64,000 nucleotides of DNA from Brachionus manjavacas (Eukaryota > Rotifera > Eurotatoria > Ploima > Brachionidae): positions 1,178,001-1,242,000 of the forward strand of contig JAHQIY010000009.1 in the NCBI GenBank assembly GCA_019054805.1. Direction: 5' to 3'. Below are positions 22,246 to 31,026 of the stretch, piece by piece. The notes under the pieces were generated by a model. It searched no databases. It saw only the letters and a program-made list of their open reading frames with translations, and had not been told where the DNA came from. Within the stretch, counting starts at the first letter, position 1, and each line of letters starts with the position of its first letter. Made by a program: the position numbers and the translations under genes.

Positions 22246-23280
22246 CTAGACCCTTGGGGCGTTCTTGAGAGTGAAACTGTGATCGGGCTGCTCTTTTGCT
22301 TTCTGCAAATATTCACTAATATTACTAATGGACACATTGGCGATTTCTTTGAGGGCTTCTCTGGTGAAATAGGCCTGATGGGCAGTGACGAGCACATTTG
22401 GGTAGCTAAGAAGAACGCTCAAGTCTTCGTCGGGCATGATTCCTTCCTCAATGGAGAACCAATCATGGTCAAATGACAAGTTTTCTTTTTCATACACATC
22501 CAGAGCAGCTCCGCCGATTTTTCTCGACTTTATTCCAGCGATCAAAGCCTTGGTGTCGATGAGTCCACCTCGTCCAGTATTCACTATCAACACTCCCTCT
22601 TTCATTTTGCCAATGGCATCCGAATCAATCATGTGCACGTTTTCTTTGGTCAATGGCGCGTGCAAACTGATGATGTCTGATCGAGAGTACACCTCGTCCT
22701 TAGTCTTAACATACTCGACTTGGTTTTGAGCAGCCCATTCTTTGTCTTCGTAGACATCAAAAGCAATTACATTCATTTTGAATCCGCGGAAGATTTCGCA
22801 CACCAATTTTCCAATACGGCCAGTGCCAAAAACACCAACTGTCTTTCCTTTCATTTCAAAGCCGAGCAGTTTGCTAGTAAGAGACAAGTCAGCGTTTTTT
22901 GACCTCTCAAAGGCCATTCTCAAATTTCTGGCCAAGTTTATGGACAGGCCGACAGCGAATTCTGCAATTGAGCTGGGCGAATACGAGGGCACAGTGGCTA
23001 CCTTAATGTTGCGTGCAGCACATTCAGCTAGATCCACATAGTCAAAGCCAGCTGAGCGGCAAGCAATCATTTTGCATTTAAGATGGTCGAACATTTCCTT
23101 GTCGACTTTGTCATGAACAAATAGAGAGATGATGTCGGCGTCCTTTGCCAAAGCGACTGTGTCTTTGTTCAGCTTGGACTCCAGGTAGGTGGCCTCCACT
23201 GGCTCTTTCAGTCCAGCTACTAGAGGTTCCAAGTATTGCTTGTCATAGGGCTTCACATCAAAGAACACTATTTTGACCAT
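22246..23280 (-). CDS. D-lactate dehydrogenase-type NAD-dependent 2-hydroxyacid dehydrogenase
   Basis: A 344-residue, single-exon enzyme predicted to interconvert D-lactate (or a similar D-2-hydroxyacid) and pyruvate with NAD. It has the full D-2-hydroxyacid dehydrogenase layout: N-terminal catalytic half, NAD-binding fold with GTGRIG (152-157) and Asp175 at the end of the second strand for ribose binding, then the catalytic set Arg237 (in NTGRGGLIDT), Glu264 (in DVYEKE) and His301 (in TAHQAYFT). VPSYSPSSIAEFAVGL (97-112) and the FxxDHDW..PDEDLSVLLSYPNVLVT region are typical of the fermentative LdhA branch of bacteria and fungi rather than of animal GRHPR/PHGDH. The gene is visibly richer in G+C than its flanks and has no intron in the coding part. 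A CTAG acceptor-like site sits 14 nt before the ATG. No targeting peptide is seen, so it is probably cytosolic. Confidence 0.94.
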   Translation of the reverse strand: MVKIVFFDVKPYDKQYLEPLVAGLKEPVEATYLESKLNKDTVALAKDADIISLFVHDKVDKEMFDHLKCKMIACRSAGFDYVDLAECAARNIKVATVPSYSPSSIAEFAVGLSINLARNLRMAFERSKNADLSLTSKLLGFEMKGKTVGVFGTGRIGKLVCEIFRGFKMNVIAFDVYEDKEWAAQNQVEYVKTKDEVYSRSDIISLHAPLTKENVHMIDSDAIGKMKEGVLIVNTGRGGLIDTKALIAGIKSRKIGGAALDVYEKENLSFDHDWFSIEEGIMPDEDLSVLLSYPNVLVTAHQAYFTREALKEIANVSISNISEYLQKAKEQPDHSFTLKNAPRV

Positions 23281-23294
23281 TTTGAGTTTGTTTT

Positions 23295-24767
23295 CTAGAA
23301 ATGAAAATTTGGAAAATTTTTATTAAGTGTTCCGTTTTTATAAAAAATCTAAAAAGACGCTTTATAATATTCTATGATTATCATAATTATACAAAAATCG
23401 ATTCTATATGAGAACTATTGGTTAGAAATTTTAAAATATTAATTTTTTATATCATGAATTTGAAGTGTGCTGTGCGAAAAATACTCAAACAATACTTTGG
23501 TGTAGCGCAAAAATAACTCTACTACCAGGCCTAAAACACAAACAACAACACAATTTTGCAGCACCTTTGCTCAGAGAAAAAAAATGCTTTGTAATGTTTT
23601 CTAAATCTGTATTTACACTTAATTAAAATAAAGAAATATTCTTGTTTAAATACTGATTTTTTCTACAATCATAATTATTAATTTAAACTTATCTTTTAAA
23701 AAATATTTTAAAATAAATTATTTCTGAGAATTATTTGTTTTTAAATGGCGCTCAGTTATCAGCCCGTAGGCTTGGTTGTCTTGGATTCTTTTTTCAAAAT
23801 TTTGAGAGTCAGAAAAAAACCGCGCATTTCTTCAAGCAACTAACTCCATGAAGCCATAGATCTTTAAAACTGATGAGTCATTGTGAGCAATTCACCATGT
23901 TTTGTTCATTTAGTTCTAGAATGAACTTTTTTAATATATTCAGAAATGGTGAGCATCATTATAGATGCCAGATCCATGAATATTAACTGATTGATGATAT
24001 GGAAAAAGTTTAGTTAACCAAATTTGCTTTGATTACTTAAATTAATTTAAAATTTAAAATTAAAAAAATTTTTTATTTTTCATTTTCAATAATTTTATGA
24101 ATCAAATAAAAAAAAAATTGAAAACAAAATTTTTTTCAAAAACGTTATCCTTAATCCTAAAAAGTCACATTGCTTGAGTACACTTTTTACACAAATGCTT
24201 CAACAAAATTATAAATTTAAGCTCAGAATTTTCTAATCATGTTTAAAAAGTTGAAATTTTAAGAATATTTTTTGAAAAAATTTCTGTTATGAAAATGATG
24301 AAGCAGTTTTTGATTTTTAGTTTATGGAATTTGAACAAGTTTTAGCATTTTTGATCAAATTTGAATTTTAGAAGCTAGCTAAGTTAAGTTTCTATTAAAA
24401 ATAATGCGCAAGACACACCTAGTTTTTAAACTAGTATATTTGATTAAAGGGTGTTCAAAAAATAATCTACTAAATAAAAATATGATATGTTCCAAAATGA
24501 ACCAAAACTGTTTGTTTCTTTCACTTTTTTTATAATTTAATGTAAAGACGCTAAATGTTGATCAAAAATCAAGTTTTCTAATTATTTTATCTCATACAAA
24601 GAATTTTAATGAATTTTTCTAAATTTTTTTTATCCAAGCCCAACTTTACAATTTAAGCTTGAATTCCCAAAAAATAATTTTTCAATTTGAATTTTGCCTA
24701 AAAGCATTTTGACTAAATACTTAACAATTTTAACAAAATTGAAAATGGTTTAAATTCTAAATTTTTC
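23295..24767. other. Intergenic, 1.5 kb
   Basis: Upstream region of the D-LDH gene. AT-rich with stops in all frames. No gene, RNA or repeat structure is supported. Confidence 0.5.
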
Positions 24768-25089
24768 TAGAGTATAAATCTAGAAACTTTGATTTATCTT
24801 GGCCTCCCCATTGGAAACCAAAAATCAATAAAGGATTTTGTGGGAAATAAGATGAAAAAAGTTGAAAACAGTTTTTACTCTCTAAATTGTGTTGGATGCA
24901 AATCAAAATTAATGAACCCAGAAACTATAGCTTTCTTATTCAAACAGTCCTCTCAATCAATCATTTGATATCTTTATTTAGAGAATATCTTTATTAATGA
25001 AAATAGTTTAAAGGGATTTGATATACGGCAAAATAATTTAATAAACAAATTATTTGACTCAGTAAATTTAAAAAAACAAAACCTTTGAA
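24768..25089 (+). pseudogene. Non-LTR retrotransposon relic: end of reverse transcriptase
   Basis: One plus-strand frame with a single internal stop reads ETLIYLGLPIGNQKS, KMKKVENSFYSLNCVGCKS, MNPETIAFLFKQ and FDIRQNNLINKLF. This order (YLGxPIG, FYSLxxxGC, PxTIAFxYKQ, LNxRQNxLIK) matches the thumb and 3' region of the RT of R1/Jockey-like retrotransposons. There is no start codon because only the end of an ORF remains. Stops follow on the 3' side. Confidence 0.7.
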
Positions 25090-25559
25090 CAAAGCACTAA
25101 AATTGGAGTCAATTAGACAAATTTATTATATAGTATATACGTCTTGAAACGAACAAGGGGTAATAACGATAAGTGTTTTTTGATCTCACATAACTTTTTT
25201 TTGAAAAGTTTTTTTTATAAATAATGACCATTTTTCTATTTTCTTATCTACAAATTAATAAATTGATTTAAGACGTATCCCATTATATATTTTTTTTAAA
25301 TTGATTGTAAAAATAACCCCATAAATAAAAAAGATACCGCTTGCGAAAAAAAACTTCTTGAAAAATTTTTTTTTTAAACAATAACCCTTTGTCTTTTGTA
25401 ATTTTTTACCCTGATTTCATTTTTTCAATCGGTTTTTTTCGAAGAGATAACCGTTCTCTTTTTATTAAAAAAAAAAAAATTTTTAAAGAAAAAATTACTT
25501 CGGGTTTGTACCGTTAATTGGTTTGTTTTGAATTTCTATATAAAAATAAATTGATTATT

Positions 25560-27480
25560 GAAAGTTTCTTTTTTATTATGATGTTTTTTTTTAAATTGCC
25601 AAGAACAAACTTTAAAAATAAACCTGCTTCAAATAAAAAATACACTAACGAGTCACTGAGTAAAGCCATAAACGAAATTAAAAATAAGAAATTTGATAGA
25701 ACGGCTGACAACGTAAAATCGAGACAAACTTTAAAATGTCATAACTCCTTTAATATTTACCAAAATTAAACGAAATTTTGAGAGAATATAGAATTTTTAT
25801 TTTAGTTCTTATTCATGCTTTTATCTTTTTTCAATAAGTCCATTTCTTCGAATATTTTTGAGTCGTTTGGATGTAGAGGCCAAAAGGTCCTGCGCGAGAT
25901 TTTGGTCCATATTTCTTGTACAAAGTCGCATTTTATTCCTTAGTTCATCTAAGATTTTTCCTATTCAGTCATTTTCATACATTTTCCCTTTAAAATGGAC
26001 CAGAAATCTTCAAATGGTCGTACTTCTGGCACATTTGCAGGGTTTTCGCATTTTTGCACAAATTTGATATTTTGGTCAATCAAGTAGTTGACAACTGTAT
26101 AGGCATAATGAGAGCTCGCCAAGTCGGGCCAGAACTTAAAGTTACCGTCTGAAATGTGTTTTTTAATAAACAGAATGATTCCACGCTTTATAAAGTCTAA
26201 AAAGACAGTTTGGTTGACTGCATGTCCATTTTTTCAAATAATTGGCGCCGAAATACTCCTCTCAGAAATGACCAACCAAACAAGTAATTTCTGTTCAAAT
26301 TTCTTAACTGGGGTAAACTTTGTACTTGCTGGTGTTGCAGCAATGTAACTTGGGTAAAATATATCATTTCCATTGATTTTACCATGGCTGAGAGCGAAAT
26401 AGATTCATCGTCTAAAATCCAGGAAATATTTGGGTTTTTTAAATACAAATTTCTACATTTTACTCTAGCTTCTTTTCTTGCGTTTGGGTTCGGTCAGGGA
26501 TTATCGTCTTTTTTCTAGGTATTATTTGAAGCTTCTTCAAAAATTTTGAGACCATTTGCTGGCTTATATCAAACTTTTTGGCTGCTTGACGCTGACTAAT
26601 GTTGTCTTTGTGATCAAAAGCCTTTTTTAGCTAGCTGATTTTAACATTAGTCATTTTCTTAATTTGTGTTTGACAAGATCCTTGTTTCCTTTCTGGTGAA
26701 AAATATTCACTACGTTTTAAAATTCGGTAAACAGCAGTCCTTGGAATTTTTTGTGCTATAAAATGCCTCATGGAGAAAATCTTTCCAAGTGATCTATTTT
26801 CGTTAAAATACGCGTACACGCGAATTCAATATTAAATTAAATTCAAGAATATGGAAAGAGATTTAAAAAAAATTAAAATCGCATCGCAAATGATACTTAA
26901 AGTTCGTCTCGATTTTAAGTTGTCACCCTTTATTTCAAGCGGCAATTAGATTCAACATTCCAAATTCCACTCTTCATGATAGAATACATGAAAAGTACAA
27001 AAGACATGTGCGTGGAAGCGGTTCAACGCCTTGGGTTCCAAAAGAATTCGAGGAATTATTTGTGGATGTTATAATTAAGCTTTCAGATTGGGGTCATAGA
27101 ATTAATTTTCCAGTCATAAGAGAGTTTGTTAAGACCTTTATAACAAGTAACAAAATTCAAAACCGATTTAAAATTAATACACCTGGACGAGACTGGTTTT
27201 ACCATTTCTTAATTCGTTGGAAAAATCAAATATAGTCACATAATAGTACTAATGTAGCTTCACAACGTGCTAGTAGTTATGCTAAAGAAGTGATTGATAA
27301 ATTTTTAATATTTTATAATCGAATAAAATAGATGTAGTAGATCCAAAAAACATTTGGAATATAGACGAGAAATATCATAGACATAAAAGAAATATCGAAT
27401 TTATCTCATTTTACTATAAGCATAAAATCTTCTTTGTCAAACAAATTTTCAATAACCAATTATGTAAAAACGTTTTTGAA
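25560..27480 (+). pseudogene. Pogo-like (psq/CENP-B) DDE transposase gene, broken by a mariner insertion
   Basis: Left of the nested element (25599-25697) the frame reads KKYTNESLSKAINEIKNKK, the first half of a psq helix-turn-helix. Right of it (from 26933) the frame reads FQAAIRFNIPNSTLHDRIHE, its second half. A CENP-B-type helix-turn-helix follows (27008-27235): WVPKEFEELFVDVIIKLSDW ... NTPGRDWFYHFLIRW. Further on NIWNIDEKY (about 27354) matches the PENIWNxDE motif of the first catalytic Asp. Stops and frame changes after 27235 show decay, and the two psq halves are out of frame by one after removal of the insert. The mariner element therefore landed in an already existing transposase gene. 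Confidence 0.75.
25699..26930 (-). mobile_element. Tc1/mariner-type element, copy 1 (defective)
   Basis: Terminal inverted repeats of about 32 bp: left from 25703 (GGCTGACAACGTAAAATCGA) and right 26896-26927, flanked by TA at 25697-25698 and 26931-26932. The transposase runs on the minus strand: a helix-turn-helix with KIPRTAVYRILKRSEYFSPE, then WILDDES (first Asp), FWPDLASSHYAY (second Asp) and PEVRPFEDFWSILKG (third acidic residue). There are 37 residues between the second Asp and the Glu, as in DD37E-like members. Stops and frameshifts break the frame, and the start region present in copy 2 (MTKINSSREE) is missing here. The element sits inside a pogo-like transposase gene. Confidence 0.88.
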
Positions 27481-27789
27481 TAAGGAAAGATTATAAGATA
27501 TTTAATAGAGGGAATACTTCTTATATTAAACAGTTATCAAAAGTAGAAGATCTGACTCATTTAAATTCTGAATACGATTTAGCATTCGGTGTTCTTTTGA
27601 TTGAATGGTGCCTCGAATGTAGCAACTCTGGACTGACTAACTCGATGAAATACTACTTTCATTTAATAGAATATTGTATGTTGAATAATCTTAATCATTT
27701 TTTTGTATATAACAAACTGAATTTTTACTTAATTGTAAAATGGATATCTAACTGTCTATTATTCTTATTTCAATTTGTCCATTGGACTT

Positions 27790-27905
27790 AAACCTTCATT
27801 AAATAAATAAATAAATCTAATAAGAAATTGTTTAATTTGGACTACTCTAGTGATATTTTATTATTTCAAATTCATCACAATTTCTTTTATTTATTTATTA
27901 GATTT
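27790..27905. repeat. Imperfect inverted repeat of AT-rich words
   Basis: AAATAAATAAATAAATCTAA and AAGAAATTGT near 27800-27830 are mirrored by ACAATTTCTTTTATTTATTT and a TTAGATTT near 27877-27907 with about 45 bp between. It could be a small hairpin element or the remnant of a terminal repeat of the neighbouring transposon. The low complexity makes chance partly possible. Confidence 0.35.
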
Positions 27906-28283
27906 ACCGAGCTGATTCTCCTTCAGAATAAAATGAAAAAAAAACTTATAATCAAAACAAATTTAAATAAGATAAAATAAAACCTGCTTAGGATGAATAA
28001 AATATTCAAAATAACTCTGTAATTCGAAGCGAATGTTTAAACCTCTTTCATCATAAAAATAAGGGGACCAGTTTCGACTGGGTAGTAATGCGGTGTAGAT
28101 GATTAACTCGATGCAGTAACCTCTGTGTCAGATGTGAGTCATTGCTCAAAAAGGTACAAGAAAGAAGTTGAGCAGTGATTTAGAAAGAGAATTTATATCA
28201 TTTCTTCGAATTTTATCAATCCGACTTTAGACACCTTCAATTAGGGTCTGTATTGATTTTAGGCTGATTTCACACAGACATTG

Positions 28284-28443
28284 TATTATCTTGAGCCTAT
28301 ATGTTTTCTAAATCCTGATTGCTCATGAATAACTGAAAAACAACTTGTCATACTAATTGAACGATTAGGGTTTAGAGTGGGAGAAGATTTCTAAGGCATC
28401 ATGGTTATAATTGCTATTTTCCAGAATTTTGGGACTAGTTCAA
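28284..28443 (-). pseudogene. Reverse-transcriptase relic
   Basis: One minus-strand frame with two stops reads ELVPKFWKIAIITMMP, then KSSPTLNPNRSISMTSCFS, then directly VIHEQSGFRKH. These match the non-LTR RT blocks (P..WK.A.I..I.K......N.RPIS..SC..K) and (..Q.GFRK.), with the part between them deleted. The fragment is short and dead. Sequence on both sides (27.9-29.5 kb) shows no further readable gene. Confidence 0.6.
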
Positions 28444-29566
28444 AACTTATGATAAAGAGTTGACTTATTTCTAGTTAAGTCTTTTTTGGTAAATTTTTTG
28501 ACATTAGGTTATGGCTACGATCTAGACCAGACCCCGATAGTTATTTTAGTTTTTTTAAGGTATTTGTAATTTCTAAAAGAGTGATTGACTCGTTTGAATT
28601 ACTTTTTACCTTATTTTAAGAAATCTCTTATTGCTTAGTGATGAATTTTTCTAAATTTTTATACCATCAAATTCAATAAAGGCTTAAACTTTTTGAAGTG
28701 ACAAATTTTACTTTCGGAAAAATGTATAACTTAACTTTTTATTTATTTTGCGATGGTTTAATTTTATTTGGTTTAACATTATTTTTTATGTGTCAAAACC
28801 CCTCGACCTTTTACTTTTTGAGATAATAAAAAAAAAGTCGAGTAGTTGAGTAATTGTCTCAAGTCAAGTCCAAGTACTGACTTTTTTTTCAAAAGTCCGA
28901 GCCAAAGAATTATTTTGATTATTTTAAAATAAAACATTAACTTTTTTTATTTTAACTGAGTCAAATAAATAGCATCGGCAATCCATCAGTTAGAATTAAG
29001 GACAAATGAAATTTCTGCCGTTCCAGGTAGTCATTGATGCGGTTTAGCAAGTGTCAATGTCCAGACTTGAACATTTTTCTAGTGACTTGGGCTTTAATTC
29101 GGAACTTTTAAGCAACTCTTATTTTTATCAAAATCTACAATACAAAATAAAAATAACTTATAAATTAATTTTTCATTCTTATTCCTCGACTACTCCCCTA
29201 CACTGTAGATTTGTTTGACGCAAAAAATAGAAGAATTGAATTTTCACTAAATTCTTAGTCAAAAAATGTAAAAAATTAAAAAATTATACAAATAGAATTC
29301 TATTATTTAATTAATTTATTTTTCAAACTTTTGTTTATTTACGCTCTTCTACAACAATAAAAGATTTGGAAAAAATTTAAGTTAATGGCCGCTACACTAC
29401 CACACTGCCACAAAGCAGTGATGGGCTCCTATTCTACTTGTTAGGATGTCGCAGCAAAAATAACTTCAAAACAAATAACTTAAATTTTAGATACATCGTT
29501 ATTCCAACTTAATTCTTTGTTTAGTTTTTTTTCTATTTTTTGGCCAAAATTTGCCAATTTTAAGTA

Positions 29567-30810
29567 AGGTGCCCCAAGTCATAAACACTAGTTTTGGATT
29601 TAAAATTTTTAGCTTTTCCAAAAATTTGAAATCTAATGTAATTTTGTGCGTAGAACTCAAATCTGAAATCATTTTTTTCATTTGTCATCTTATTTTTGCT
29701 GAATTGCATGAAATAAAAATACAAATTTAGTGCATAAGTTTGAACTGATTTTTTCGAAAAATTAAACTGACTTGGAAACTTAATTTTTTTTTCTTCAGAT
29801 AGTAGAGGAAATGTACTTTCTAATCTTGTGTATTTTTTTCACCCATTCAATAAAAATCCCTAACAATTTAAACGCAAAGTTTTGAAAAAATTCGATGATT
29901 TAGCATTTTTGGCGTTTTATTTCTCCCGTAAAATTATTTCAAAATAGATAATTTTTTTTTATTTAAGAGAACTAAGTCTCCTCTATAGAAATAGATGGGG
30001 GTGTCTTGTCTTAAAAGCATTCTATTTAGATTTAAAATCAGTAAAATAATAAAAAAAAATGATCAAGATTTCAACAAGTTCTTAGACTTAATTTTAGAGG
30101 CCATAAATGAATATAAAAATATAGATTTGAATATTAAGCTATGGAATAGATCCTGGAGAGCTTTGGAAATGTATCAAAGTGGCGCAAGCTATCAAAATGT
30201 CTTAGAAAAGCTATTTGGAGCAAAATCGAGTAGTAAAGTTATTTCTCATAAAAAAAGCAAAGATTTTAACACATTAATATATTCAGAACAATAAATTTCC
30301 TATATGAATATATCTAAAAACTTTATATTTATTACATAGGTATCTTTAAATGCTTGTATTTTACTAAATAGACAATATTATCCAAAAAGCCCACCTATTC
30401 CTATTTCTTAATAAATTAGCTTTAATTTAAGCCAAAAATCACCCTACTTGAAAAAAGTCTTATATACGAAATAAAATTTAAAGGCATATTTAAAAAAAAA
30501 ACATTTTTTTCTAAAAATCGCCAAAAAAAAAGGGAAAATAAACTAATGGATGATAAAAAACGACTAATCCGAGTAAATTTAGGGTAAATTTTCATAAAAA
30601 AAAAAAAAAAAAAAGTAGATATCTATATGCTTCACATTTTATGAAACAAAACGTTTTTTTGAACCCCCCTCTGAAACTCGGGTATAAGATATAAGAACCC
30701 AACTTTTTCACTAATAAAATCGAATTCTGCGTCATAACTAACCTAAAAAAAGTTTTTGAGGTGAATTTTTGATAATCCTAGCTAACTAGTGTTTATGACT
30801 TGGGGCACCT
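29567..30810 (+). mobile_element. 1,244-bp DNA transposon with perfect 27-bp TIRs, probably pogo-like
   Basis: A perfect 27-bp terminal inverted repeat (left 29567-29593, beginning AGGTGCCCCAAGTCATAAAC; right 30784-30810) is flanked by TA on both sides (29565-29566 and 30811-30812), the target duplication of Tc1/mariner/pogo elements. Inside, a plus-strand ORF of 99 codons (29995-30294) has IKLWNRSWRALEMYQSGASY followed by QNVLEKLFGAKSSS, which has the spacing of a psq-type helix-turn-helix (WxxxxxxALExxxxGxSxxxAxxxFGxxxSS). No DDE domain is readable, so the copy looks internally deleted and non-autonomous. The perfect TIRs suggest a young insertion. Confidence 0.78.
29995..30294 (+). CDS. 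99-aa ORF inside the TIR element, possible psq-type DNA-binding fragment
   Basis: The ORF lies within the 1.24-kb inverted-repeat element and is the only sizeable one there. Residues 45-80 can be read as a weak helix-turn-helix of the kind found at the N-terminus of pogo/Tigger transposases. The remainder is Lys/Ile/Asn-rich. It may be a truncated transposase or a chance ORF; no catalytic residues are present. Confidence 0.35.
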   Translation: MGVSCLKSILFRFKISKIIKKNDQDFNKFLDLILEAINEYKNIDLNIKLWNRSWRALEMYQSGASYQNVLEKLFGAKSSSKVISHKKSKDFNTLIYSEQ

Positions 30811-30898
30811 TAATATTTAGTGAAAAATGGCATTCAGCTTACTAATTCAATAAAAACAAAAAGTTTGGCAGCTTTTTGAAAATTCATCAGAAAAAAAA

Positions 30899-30972
30899 GA
30901 ATTGTGTAAGACTGATCCTTGTGGAACTCCATTTATTATCAGAGACTTTAAATCAAAAATCCAAACAAAGTA
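30899..30972 (-). pseudogene. Short reverse-transcriptase scrap with GVPQGSVL
   Basis: The minus strand reads SLIINGVPQGSVLHNS. GVPQGSVLGP is a hallmark block of non-LTR reverse transcriptases. No readable RT continues on either side. It lies just outside the 1.24-kb TIR element and just downstream of the FAM91A1 stop codon. Confidence 0.5.
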
Positions 30973-31026
30973 AATATTTATTAAAATTAAATAATAGAAA
31001 AAAAATTTAATCAAAATTAAACAAAA

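Noticed and set aside
22188..23041. Several ORFs on both strands overlapping the D-LDH gene
   Set aside because: Other-frame shadows of a gene with high G+C and few stops; no independent motifs.
26154..26348. Plus-strand ORF nearly identical to the one at 60707-60901, suggesting a conserved small gene
   Set aside because: Both are antisense to the transposase of the two mariner copies, which explains the similarity.
28060..28160. Relatively GC-rich patch considered as a tRNA or structured RNA gene
   Set aside because: No cloverleaf with T-loop GTTCRA and matching acceptor stem could be drawn; it lies next to an RT relic and is more likely retrotransposon debris.
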